From Streptomyces venezuelae (GTDB lineage: Bacteria; Actinomycetota; Actinomycetes; Streptomycetales; Streptomycetaceae): a stretch of 64,000 nt of DNA. Positions 7,738 through 15,427 of the stretch are shown piece by piece; within the stretch, counting starts at the first letter, position 1, and each line of letters opens with the position of its first letter. Below the pieces are notes generated by a model, which saw nothing but the letters and a program-made list of their open reading frames with translations, had not been told where the DNA came from and did no database searches. The position numbers and the translations under genes were made by a program. The stretch covers positions 558,001 through 622,000 of the forward strand of contig NZ_CP029194.1 of assembly GCF_008642375.1 (NCBI RefSeq), given 5' to 3'.

Positions 7738-8742
7738 GTGTCAGACCGGATCGGCAACGTCACTCGAACTCGTTACGAACAGCTCGTCGCCGAGGCCCGC
7801 GACCTGATCAACCAGATGTCGAAGGCCCAGTTCGCGCTGGGTGACAAGGCCCTGGAGATCGAGCCGATGCGGCCGGTCGGCGGGTCGATGCCCAACGGCA
7901 CCGACGACCTGTTCACCGTCGAGGAGTCGCTCACGATGTTCGCCGACGACATCGGGGTGGCCCGCTCGACGGTCGAGGACTGGCGGTGGACCTCCTCGCG
8001 CTGGCCGGCGGCCAAGCGCAAGGACGGCGTGTCGTTCACCGTCCACAAGGTCCTGGCCTCGATCCAGGACGAGGACGAGCGGTGGGCGGCGATCGAGGAC
8101 GCCCCTTTCAACTCGCGCTCAGGCAAGCGGCAGTGGACGCCGGACGCGGCGAAACGCCTGGTCGGGCAGCGGGTCGACCGACCGGTGACCGTCGAGGAGA
8201 AGATCCAGGCAGTCACCGACCTGACCCGCGATGAGGAGGTCGCCTCCCGGGTGACGGTCGACCTGCTGGCGAGGCCGGCCGCCGCCGCCCAGATCACTCC
8301 CGCCGACCGTGTCCGGGTCGTCCGCGAGCTCACCCGGGACGACGAGGTCGCCAAGCAGGTGACCACCGACCTGCTCAAACGCCCTGACGTCGCGAGGGAG
8401 ACGATGCGGGACGACACCGCCCGTTTCCTGGTCAACCGGGCCCAGTTCGACAACTCCGCCCAGACCCGCGAGACGATCCGCGAACGCACCCCGGCCGCCG
8501 TCCGCAAGATCGAGCACACCATCGAATACCTCGACCTGGTCGGCTCCTGCCACCAGTTCGTGGCCACCCTGGGCCGGCTCGTCCCCAGGATGCGGGGCCA
8601 GGAGTTCAGCGACGACGAGCGCGAGATCGTCCGCCGAGGCATCTCCAAGGTCCGGGCCGCGGCCGACTGGCTCGAAGCGGCGATCGACAACGGCGAGTTC
8701 ACCCTGGATGAGCAGCTGGCCAAACTCCTCAAGGACGAGTAG
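7738..8742 (+). CDS. DUF6192-like protein of the mobile element
   Basis: A 334-residue acidic/basic soluble protein. It starts SDRIGNVTRTRYEQLVAEARDLINQMSKAQFALGDKALEIEPM (shown here from residue 2), and carries a helix-turn-helix-like stretch (LTMFADDIGVARSTVEDWRW) around residues 65-85, followed by helical repeats with VTRDLL-type segments. I recall this pattern as DUF6192, found in actinobacteria beside RacP-type proteins; function unknown. The domain order suggests DNA binding with a ParB-like helical tail, which is inference. I prefer GTG 7738, where family similarity starts, over an upstream GTG 7537. Four bases separate it from the next gene, so they form an operon. Confidence 0.65.
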   Translation: MSDRIGNVTRTRYEQLVAEARDLINQMSKAQFALGDKALEIEPMRPVGGSMPNGTDDLFTVEESLTMFADDIGVARSTVEDWRWTSSRWPAAKRKDGVSFTVHKVLASIQDEDERWAAIEDAPFNSRSGKRQWTPDAAKRLVGQRVDRPVTVEEKIQAVTDLTRDEEVASRVTVDLLARPAAAAQITPADRVRVVRELTRDDEVAKQVTTDLLKRPDVARETMRDDTARFLVNRAQFDNSAQTRETIRERTPAAVRKIEHTIEYLDLVGSCHQFVATLGRLVPRMRGQEFSDDEREIVRRGISKVRAAADWLEAAIDNGEFTLDEQLAKLLKDE

Positions 8743-8745
8743 GCC

Positions 8746-9159
8746 ATGACACGGCGCCGGGAGGCCCGGCCTCTTGAGGAGCACCACGGCGACCTGGTCC
8801 GCGTCGCCCTGATGGAAGCCCGCCCCTCCGGCCTCCAGACCAGACAGCTCATCACCGCCACCCGACTGACGAAATCCCAGGTCGAACGAGGGATCCGGCA
8901 CCTTCGGGACGTCGGGGCGGCCGAACACCTCACCCCGATCATCTGGCGGCGGCGGGACGGATACATGTTCTCCGACGACCCGGCGGACTGGATCGAGTAC
9001 GAGAAGAAGCAGTTCCGCCTCATCCTCGGCCGGCTCACCCGGATGATCACCGGCACGCTGGACCCGCACCTGGCCCGCTACCCGGATGACGAATGGGCCC
9101 AGCTGGCATCCGCCCAGCTCACCGGTGTCCGCGCGACCCTGGCCCAGCTCACCAAGTAG
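8746..9159 (+). CDS. RacP-like winged-helix protein
   Basis: A 137-residue protein. Residues 15-55 read as a winged helix-turn-helix (LVRVALMEARPSGLQTRQLI, then TATRLTKSQVERGIRHLRDV), followed by WRRRDGYMFSDDPADWIEYE. This resembles Streptomyces proteins annotated RacP. Role unknown; likely a partner of the upstream DUF6192-like protein because they are coupled (4-base gap) and I recall the two occurring together. The transposase ATG is 7 bases after its stop, so all three appear to be one transcription unit inside the element. Confidence 0.6.
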   Translation: MTRRREARPLEEHHGDLVRVALMEARPSGLQTRQLITATRLTKSQVERGIRHLRDVGAAEHLTPIIWRRRDGYMFSDDPADWIEYEKKQFRLILGRLTRMITGTLDPHLARYPDDEWAQLASAQLTGVRATLAQLTK

Positions 9160-9166
9160 GTCCTCG

Positions 9167-10026
9167 ATGCGTCACTCATCCCGCTACCCCTCCGACACCT
9201 CGGTCGCCGAGTGGGCCCTGATCGAGCCGCTGCTGCCGGTCCCGGCCTGCCGGACCAAGACCGGCGGGCATCCGGAGAAGTGGCCGCGGCGGGACATCGT
9301 CGACGCGATCCGCTTCATCGTCGACAACGGCGCCAAATGGAGGGCCTTACCCGCGGGTTTCCCTCCCTGGCAGACCGTTTACGGGTTCTTCTGGCGCTGG
9401 AACCGGGCCGGGGTGGTCACCTGCATCCGCGACCAGCTCCGCCGGCAGATCCGTACCGACAAGGGCCGGTGTCCGTTCCCGGTGACGCTGATCGTGGACT
9501 CGCAGTCTGTGAATGCGGCCTCCACCGTCGGCGAGGACAGCCGCGGCTACGACGCGGGCAAGAAGATCAACGGCCGCAAGAGACACATCGTGGTCGACAC
9601 CCTCGGCCTGCCCGTGATGATCACAGTGACGCCCGGTGATGCCCGGCCCGCGATGAGATCATGGCCAGGGACCTGCTCTGGCGCCTCAGGCTCACGCACC
9701 CGCAGATCGCCCAAGTCTGGGCGGACTCCGCCTACTCCCGCGACCTGCTGCCCGCCTGGACCGCGGACCATCTGTGGTTGACCCTGCGGCCCGTGCTTCG
9801 GCCCAAGGGCACCAAGGGGTTCGTCGTGCTGCCCCGGCGCTGGAAGGTTGAACGGTCAATCGGCTGGATCATGAACGCCCGCCGCAACTGCCGGGACCAC
9901 GAGCGTCTGCCCCAGCACGCCGAAGCCCACCTGAACTGGGCCTTCATCACCCTCATGACCCGGCGCCTGGCCCGGAAAGGCCCCCGCACCGACAGCTGGA
10001 CGAAGAAGAACCGGCCCGCCGGCTGA
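9167..10026 (+). pseudogene. IS5-type DDE transposase, split by a frame change
   Basis: The first part (from ATG 9167) has the N-terminal YPSDTSVAEWALIEPLLP, the GAKWRALPAGFPPWQTVY motif and the first catalytic Asp in LIVDSQSVNA, then GYDAGKKINGRKRHIVVDTLG. After VTPGD near 9640 the frame is lost; the rest (ARDLLWRL, VWADSAYSR with the second Asp, and the KVERSIGWIMNARR Glu region) continues in the -1 frame, open from 9640. No convincing slippery heptamer is seen in the overlap, so a small insertion or deletion is more likely than programmed frameshifting. A TTA codon lies in WRALPAG. The element is probably not self-mobile now. Confidence 0.8.
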
Positions 10027-10188
10027 CTACTCCTCGGTCGACTCCGGCGGTCCCTCCCCGCCGAACCGCCGATCCCACCCACAGGGCCAGGCGAGGTCAC
10101 TCTGGGTGAATATGACGTGGTGTTGTGAGCCTCGGCCTGCGATTTGGACAGATATGGCATCACTGATCGCAAACGAGGAGTTCTGGCA
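10027..10188. other. Gap between transposase and RTX-like gene
   Basis: No ORF of note. AT is higher than in the surroundings. AAACGAGGAG at 10171-10180 is the ribosome site for the next gene. A promoter probably lies here but no clear -35/-10 pair can be named. Confidence 0.45.
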
Positions 10189-11667
10189 ATGGTGAAGCGG
10201 CGGTTCAAGCGGCGGGCAGTTGCCGGAGCGTCCTCCGCCGTTCTGATGGCGTGGATCACGATCGGCCTCGGCGTTGCCGAGGCCCGCGCCCAGGTGCCAG
10301 AGTGCCAGGGCTTTGCCGCAGAGATCGTTGCCACGCCCGGAACGCCGACCTACGGCACCCCCGAGCGGGACGTCATCGTGGGTACCTCTGGTCGTGACGT
10401 CATCCATGGCCTGGACGGCGATGACCTGATCTGCGGACTGGGTGGCAACGACACCATCGATGGCGGGCCCGGTAGCGACATTCTGGTCGGGGATGGGCCG
10501 AGCATCGACCAGAGCGTCACCGGCAGCGGGAACGACACGCTGCTGGGCGGCCCTGGCAACGACATTCTGGTTGGCGATGCGTCAAGCGTCGACCAGAGCG
10601 TCGCCGGTGGCGGGAACGACACGCTGCGCGGTGGTGAGGGGAACGATGTGCTCGTCGGCGACAGCCGTGCAGCTTCCCTGGACGCCTCTGAAACTGCCTC
10701 TGGAGGCGGCAACGACCGGATCTACGGTGAAGAGGGAAGGGACCAGCTCATCGGGGACAGCGAGACCGGTTTCGGTGGCGCGGCCAGCGGCGGGGGCGCC
10801 GACCATCTCGACGGAGGTGCGGAGATCGACTTCTTGGTCGGCGACAGCCGCGGCAGCTTCTCCGGCAGCTCCTCCGGGGGCGGTAATGACCGGCTCTATG
10901 GGGGAGAGGGGAGAGACCAGCTGATCGGCGACAGCAGCAGCGGCGCCGTCGGGACGGCCACTGGCGGGGGTTCCGACTACCTCGACGGTGCTGTGGGCAA
11001 CGACGTCCTGGTCGGTGATTCGAGCACGGGGACCGGGACCGCGTCCGGTGGCGGCAACGACCAGCTCGTCGGCGGCGAAGGAAATGACCAACTGGTCGGG
11101 GACTCCAGGTCGCAGAGTCTGGGCGGTGACACCAAAGAAGCCGGGAACGACGTACTGCTCGGAGGCCCGGGAACCGCGGACTTCCTCACCGGGGACAGTG
11201 AATACATCGGGAACGCCTATGGGGTCGGCGGCAACGATCTCCTAGACCTGGGCGACGACGGAGGAGAGGCTGCGATCGGGGATCACAACACGCGTTTCAC
11301 CAATGGTGGGACAGCGTTCGGTTCAGGTAACGACCGGATCATCGGGGGCAGCCGGAACGAGGTCCTCATCGGTGACAGCTCGGTCGGTGTTGACGCCGAG
11401 ACTCCCCCGACGGCAGGGAATGACGTGCTGGACGGTCGCGGAGGCAACGACCAGATGTTCGGCGACAACACTGACTTCTTCTCCACCCGAACCTATGGCA
11501 CCGCGGGTGGTAGTGACACCCTCCGGGGCAGCGACGGCGCTGACACGCTCACGGCAGGTCCACGCAACGACTTGCTCGACGGCGGCGCCGACTCGCCGGA
11601 CGAGTGTGACGGCGAGGCAGGAACCGACACCGCTATCCGCTGCGAGTCCACCGCGAACATCCCGTAG
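10189..11667 (+). CDS. Secreted calcium-binding (RTX-like) repeat protein
   Basis: A 492-residue protein. A signal peptide is visible (basic MVKRRFKRR, hydrophobic core to about residue 32, AEARAQ cleavage). The rest is 14 or more tandem units of the hemolysin-type nonapeptide kind, GGxGNDxLxGD, each spaced by Ser/Gly-rich linkers such as SVTGSGND and ASGGGND. Such repeats bind calcium in parallel beta-rolls outside the cell. No enzyme domain is visible. Base composition is less GC-rich than the flanks and codon choice is looser, fitting cargo acquired with the element. ATG 10189 sits 8 bases after GAGGAG; upstream in-frame codons lack a signal-peptide start. Confidence 0.8.
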   Translation: MVKRRFKRRAVAGASSAVLMAWITIGLGVAEARAQVPECQGFAAEIVATPGTPTYGTPERDVIVGTSGRDVIHGLDGDDLICGLGGNDTIDGGPGSDILVGDGPSIDQSVTGSGNDTLLGGPGNDILVGDASSVDQSVAGGGNDTLRGGEGNDVLVGDSRAASLDASETASGGGNDRIYGEEGRDQLIGDSETGFGGAASGGGADHLDGGAEIDFLVGDSRGSFSGSSSGGGNDRLYGGEGRDQLIGDSSSGAVGTATGGGSDYLDGAVGNDVLVGDSSTGTGTASGGGNDQLVGGEGNDQLVGDSRSQSLGGDTKEAGNDVLLGGPGTADFLTGDSEYIGNAYGVGGNDLLDLGDDGGEAAIGDHNTRFTNGGTAFGSGNDRIIGGSRNEVLIGDSSVGVDAETPPTAGNDVLDGRGGNDQMFGDNTDFFSTRTYGTAGGSDTLRGSDGADTLTAGPRNDLLDGGADSPDECDGEAGTDTAIRCESTANIP

Positions 11668-11837
11668 ACACCGGCGCGGTCCTTTGTGCTCCAGCCGGGG
11701 AGGAACTCCTGGCACACCGACAAGATCGCGGTCCGTCACACCACCCGTCTATCGCCCGACGCGAGCCGACACATTCCGACACTCCGGCTTTGCAGCTTCC
11801 GGCGGATCTGCCGGAATCATCGACCCACCTGAACTGA

Positions 11838-11864
11838 CTCACGGCCGACGTTGAAAACACCTAC
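11838..11864 (-). repeat. Right terminal inverted repeat
   Basis: CTCACGGCC..CGTT.AAAACACCTAC, the inverted partner of 7174-7201, followed by TAA. Confidence 0.75.
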
Positions 11865-11886
11865 TAAGCGTGGCCGCCACCAGCGA

Positions 11887-11908
11887 CGACCGCACGGGCG
11901 TGCGGTCG
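11887..11908 (-). terminator. Hairpin after the VOC gene
   Basis: CGACCGCAC, a 4-base loop, GTGCGGTCG: a perfect 9-bp stem placed just after the stop of the leftward VOC gene and just outside the mobile element. Confidence 0.6.
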
Positions 11909-11915
11909 GGCGGGG

Positions 11916-12374
11916 TCACACAGCGGTGTACTGGGAGGCGTACTCCTCGGTGGGCGGGACGACGGTGATGACGTCGATCAGTACGCCGTCGGGTGCGGCG
12001 ACGATGAAGTGGCGCTGGCCGAAGTCCTCCGTGCGCAGCGGCAGGACCTCGCGCAGACCGGCCTCCGTCACGAGCCGCCGGTGCTCGGCGTCCACGTCGT
12101 CCACCTCGAAGTTCAGCAGCAGGCCGCCCTCGATGGCGGCCCGGTGGCCCTCGGGGACGGTCGGGTGGGCGTGGTCGAGGAGGGCCAGTTCGTAGTGCGG
12201 GGCGTCGGGGCGGCGCAGACTCACGTACCAGTCCGCCTCGAAGGTCACGTCGAACCCGAGGTGGCGGGTGTAGAAGTCGCGGGAGGCGGCCACGTCCCGG
12301 GTGGCGAGCACCGGATAGAAACCGCCGAGCCTCGCCGTGGGCGCGGTGGTGACGGCGTTCCGTTCGTTCGTCAT
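11916..12374 (-). CDS. VOC-family (glyoxalase/bleomycin-resistance fold) protein
   Basis: A 152-residue single-copy VOC protein: [20 protein letters not shown] at the N-terminus, [36 protein letters not shown] and [16 protein letters not shown]. These give the paired beta-alpha-beta-beta-beta modules; the substrate cannot be told. It is divergent from a TetR regulator, with two matching palindromes between them, so it is the likely target of that regulator. Such pairs often serve detoxification or drug sequestration (inference). Confidence 0.8.
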   Translation of the reverse strand: MTNERNAVTTAPTARLGGFYPVLATRDVAASRDFYTRHLGFDVTFEADWYVSLRRPDAPHYELALLDHAHPTVPEGHRAAIEGGLLLNFEVDDVDAEHRRLVTEAGLREVLPLRTEDFGQRHFIVAAPDGVLIDVITVVPPTEEYASQYTAV

Positions 12375-12396
12375 GGCAGTGGCCCTTCACATCCAT

Positions 12397-12450
12397 TTCA
12401 CATACCCGGGGTATGCGAATCCTGGGGTTAGCATACCCCGGGTACGCGAA
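12397..12450. promoter_or_regulatory. Twin operators between VOC and TetR genes
   Basis: Two near-identical 23-bp palindromes: the core CATACCCGGGGTATG at 12401-12415 and its inverse-type copy GCATACCCCGGGTACGC at 12431-12447, each flanked by TTC/GAA arms. They fill the gap between the divergent starts. This is the expected layout of a TetR operator that controls both genes, including autoregulation. Confidence 0.75.
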
Positions 12451-12471
12451 ATGGAAAGGGCGGTGGGCACG

Positions 12472-13056
12472 ATGGCGGTCAGCCGGGCGGAACAGCGAGC
12501 GGCCACACGGCAGGCGCTGCTGGCCGAGGGGCGGCAGCGGTTCGCCGCCGACGGCTACCACCAGGTGGTGCTGGCCGAGGTGGCGCGGGCCGTCGGGGTC
12601 ACCAAGGGGGCCGCCTACCACCACTTCGACAGCAAGGCGGGGCTCTTCCGGGCCGTCGTCGCCGACGTCCAGCGGGAACTGGGCGAGCGGGTCGCGACCG
12701 AGGCGGAGCGGTACGAGGACCTCTGGGAGCAGCTCCGGGCCGGCTGCCGGGCGTTCCTCGCCGCGGGGACCGACCCGGCGGTGCGGCGGATCCTGCTGGT
12801 CGACGCGCCGACCGTGCTGGGCTGGGACGAGTGGAGGGCGCTGGACGAGGAGTCCTCCGCCCGGCACCTCGCCGAGGCCCTGGCCTCGCTCACCGCGGCC
12901 GGGATCATCGCCGAGCAGCCGGTGGAGCCCCTGGCCCGGCTGCTCTCGGGCGCGATGAACGAGGCAGCGCTCTGGATCGCCCGGGGCGGCGACCCGCAGG
13001 CCGCGGAGCAGGCGCTCGACCGCCTGCTCACGGGGCTGCGCACCGGGACGCCCTGA
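12472..13056 (+). CDS. TetR-family transcriptional regulator
   Basis: A 194-residue regulator. The N-terminal helix-turn-helix reads ALLAEGRQRFAADGYHQVVL then VARAVGVTKGAAYHHFDSKAGLF, the TetR signature. The C-terminal ligand domain contains RRILLVDAPTVLGWDEWRALD, typical of one TetR subgroup. ATG 12472 has GGAAAGGG upstream; ATG 12451 is also in frame but directly abuts the second operator with no ribosome site. It very likely represses itself and the divergent VOC gene. Confidence 0.87.
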   Translation: MAVSRAEQRAATRQALLAEGRQRFAADGYHQVVLAEVARAVGVTKGAAYHHFDSKAGLFRAVVADVQRELGERVATEAERYEDLWEQLRAGCRAFLAAGTDPAVRRILLVDAPTVLGWDEWRALDEESSARHLAEALASLTAAGIIAEQPVEPLARLLSGAMNEAALWIARGGDPQAAEQALDRLLTGLRTGTP

Positions 13057-13101
13057 AAGGCGGGCCCGGGCCGAATGGGCCCCCGATCATCACGGAGGAG
13101 G

Positions 13102-14304
13102 TCAGTCGCGCAGCAGGGCGCAGACGAAGTCCTCCTGGACGACGCGGACCTTGGCCAGCAGCTCCGGCTTGACGGTCTTGCTGGTCTGGGTGGTGATCGA
13201 GAAGGTGAGGGACCTCTTGCCGTCGGCCGTGCCGGCCGCGAACTGGGTGTAGCCAGGGAAGTTGCCGGTGTGGCCGTAGACCGTGCCGCACCGCGTCGCG
13301 TAGCGGAAGATCGCCAGTCCGCCCGCGTTGACTCCGGGGCCCGCGGGCTCCGAGGCGGCGCCGGGGATGAAGGTCCGCTGCTGGTGGCGGGTCTGCTTCG
13401 ACAGGAAGTCCCGGCCCCCGGCCCAGGCACGGATGAAGGTGTTGAGGTCCTTCGGTGTCGAGACGATGCCGCCGGAGGCCCAGACGCCCGACGCGCCGAT
13501 GAGCTCGCTGATGTCCTCCGGCGGGGCGGGCGGAGTCACGTCGTAGCCGTGCAGGTACGGCTCCGGCAGCCGGAATCCCTGGGGCAGGCTGGTCTGCCGC
13601 AGGTCGAGCGGCTGGTAGAGGAGCCGGTCGAGGAGGCGCTCGTACGGCCGACCCGTGGCCGCCTCCGCCATCAGCGCGACGGCGATGTTGTCGGAGTTCG
13701 AGTACTCGTACCTCGATCCCGGCGGGAACAGCAGGTCCTTGTCGGCGACGAAGTCGAGCAGCCGGCGGGAGTCGAAGTGATGCCTGGGGTCCGCCTGCAG
13801 GATCTCGACGAACGCCGGCGCCCTCGAGAAGTCGGGCAACCCGCTGGTGTGGTTCAGCAGTTGGCGGAGCGTCACCTGATGCCAGGCGGCCGGCAGCGCC
13901 GGCAGACGCCCGCCGATCGTGTCGTCGAGGTCCAGCTTCCTCCGGTCCACCAGGCGCAGGGCGACCGCGCCGCTGTAGGCCTTGGCGACGCTCGCGATCC
14001 GCATGTGGTCGGTCGCCTGGGGCGGGCGGCCGGTCCTCGTGTCGGCGACCCCGGCCCGGTAGACCTTCGTCCGGTCGCCCTGCCGCATCGTCACGATCAC
14101 GCCGGGCGGCCCCCCGGCGGTACGGACGAGATCGTTCAGCTGCTTGCGCAGGTCCTTGTGCGCGGGCGACGGCGGGGGCTTCGGCGTGCCCGTGGCCTGG
14201 ACGGGCTGGACCAGGGCGGCGAGCGCCGCGGACGCGGCCAGGCCCGTGACGGACAGCCTCAGGAATGCGCGCGAGCGGGACCGGACTTCAGAGCATGCCG
14301 ACAC
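13102..14304 (-). CDS. Secreted serine hydrolase (beta-lactamase / D-Ala-D-Ala carboxypeptidase family)
   Basis: A 400-residue protein with a signal peptide (FLRLSVTGLAASAALAALVQ, cleavage near VQA). Class C/S12 active-site motifs are complete: IASVAKAYSG (SxxK), YEYSNSDN (YxN) and VYGHTGNFPG (HxG). Such enzymes act on peptidoglycan stem peptides, D-amino-acid peptides or esters outside the cytoplasm. The true substrate is not decidable. It converges on the TetR gene and is divergent from the sortase. Compare the degenerate relative at 35372-36604. Confidence 0.87.
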   Translation of the reverse strand: MSACSEVRSRSRAFLRLSVTGLAASAALAALVQPVQATGTPKPPPSPAHKDLRKQLNDLVRTAGGPPGVIVTMRQGDRTKVYRAGVADTRTGRPPQATDHMRIASVAKAYSGAVALRLVDRRKLDLDDTIGGRLPALPAAWHQVTLRQLLNHTSGLPDFSRAPAFVEILQADPRHHFDSRRLLDFVADKDLLFPPGSRYEYSNSDNIAVALMAEAATGRPYERLLDRLLYQPLDLRQTSLPQGFRLPEPYLHGYDVTPPAPPEDISELIGASGVWASGGIVSTPKDLNTFIRAWAGGRDFLSKQTRHQQRTFIPGAASEPAGPGVNAGGLAIFRYATRCGTVYGHTGNFPGYTQFAAGTADGKRSLTFSITTQTSKTVKPELLAKVRVVQEDFVCALLRD

Positions 14305-14471
14305 GGGAACTCCTTCATGGTGACGCCGGGTGGACGGACACCCGGTTCAGAGGGTCCGCCTCAGCATCGGACGCGCCGACAGGACCTGCCTGCCCGGTGC
14401 TCCATCCGGCCCAGACCCGTGGCGGGGCCCCCGTGGGTGCCGTGGCGTGGGCGGTGGGCCATCCTGGGGGT

Positions 14472-15275
14472 ATGGGTGCCGAGCGTGGTGGGTTCTTCCG
14501 GAAGCGGCTGCCCGGTGGACAGGGCTCCCGCCGGGCTCGGGTCGCCGTCGTCGCCGCCGCACTCGTCGCGGGCGCCGCCACGGCGGGCGGCTGCGCGAGC
14601 GGTGACGATACCGGTGGCGGTGCCGGTGCGCCCACGGGAGCGCAGGGTCCGACGTCGGTGATCCCCGCGACCACATCGGTGGCCCCCTCGGCCCCCTCGC
14701 CGACTCCCCCGGCCCCGCCGCCCTCGGCTCCCCCGGCCGCGTCCTCGGCCCCCTCGCCCCGCGGGCCCGTCGCCGCCGAGCTGTCCATACCGTCGATCGG
14801 CGTCGAGGACCTCGACGTCGTCCCGTACGAGGGCACCACCGACGACCGGCCGGGCACCCGCATACAGGACCGCGGCGTGGCGGCGAGCCCCTACGGCGAG
14901 CGCGGTGGCGTGGGGCCCGGCGACATTGGCAACTACCTGGTGACCGCCCACCGGCTCTCGGCCGGCGGGCCCCTGCGTGAGCTGCCCTCGGTCGAGGTCG
15001 GGGACCAGGTGCACGTCACCGCTGAAGGCACCGTCTACACCTACGAGATCACCGAGACGCGGAGCACGTCCTTCCGCTCGACCCGCTCGCTCGCCGAGCA
15101 GCGGGCCGCGGTGCCGGGCGAGCCGGGCGAGAAGCCCACCCGGGCCATGATCACGCTCTCCACCTGCGCGACGCCGGAGGACAACGCCGCGGGCAACTTC
15201 TGGCGGGACGCCCTGCACAACCCCGAGCACCGCATCGACAAGATCGGCGTCCTGACCTCGACACGCGCGGCCTGA
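14472..15275 (+). CDS. Class E/F-type sortase
   Basis: A 267-residue protein: membrane-anchoring or lipoprotein-like N-terminus (VAVVAAALVAGAATAGGC), a Pro/Ser/Ala/Thr-rich linker of about 60 residues, and a sortase domain. Catalytic residues are visible as YLVTAHRLS (His), ITLSTCATPED (Cys) and HRIDKIGVL (Arg). Sortases cut a C-terminal sorting signal and join the protein to the wall. No substrate with a sorting signal lies nearby, so it is an orphan here. ATG 14472 is chosen because the signal segment starts there; the longer frame is out of character. Confidence 0.82.
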   Translation: MGAERGGFFRKRLPGGQGSRRARVAVVAAALVAGAATAGGCASGDDTGGGAGAPTGAQGPTSVIPATTSVAPSAPSPTPPAPPPSAPPAASSAPSPRGPVAAELSIPSIGVEDLDVVPYEGTTDDRPGTRIQDRGVAASPYGERGGVGPGDIGNYLVTAHRLSAGGPLRELPSVEVGDQVHVTAEGTVYTYEITETRSTSFRSTRSLAEQRAAVPGEPGEKPTRAMITLSTCATPEDNAAGNFWRDALHNPEHRIDKIGVLTSTRAA

Positions 15276-15427
15276 CCCGTAAGCCCCCGCCCGGCGATGA
15301 TCCATGTCACTGTCGTGGGACCTTCAGAAGGCCACGGCGGAGCCCTTAGCGTTGCCGAAACGAGCCGGGCGCGACGCGGGCGACTGCCGCTCTCAGGGCT
15401 CATCACCGGCAGGGTGAAGGGATCAGG

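Larger units (their letters stand above)
7174..11864. mobile_element. 4.7-kb transposon-like element with terminal inverted repeats
   Basis: The ends read GTAGGTGTTTT..AACG..GGCCGTGAG at the left (7174-7201) and its near-exact reverse complement at the right (11838-11864): about 24 of 28 positions match. Both ends are flanked by TAA (7171-7173 and 11865-11867; CTAA if the last C is shared), which looks like a target duplication. IS5-family groups often duplicate TNA or YTAR. The transposase inside is IS5-like but out of frame, and its gene sits only 7 bases after its upstream neighbour, so it is not a separate IS dropped into the element. Whether this transposase recognises these ends is inferred. 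Confidence 0.7.

Noticed and set aside
9160..9166. A separate left end of an IS5 element inside the transposon
   Set aside because: Only 7 bases separate the RacP-like stop from the transposase start, so no room for IS ends; the AAGTAGGT there is shared with the left repeat by chance or through the stop codon.
9640..9660. Programmed -1 frameshift site
   Set aside because: No X-XXY-YYZ heptamer of the usual A-rich or G-rich kind in the overlap; kept only as a possibility.
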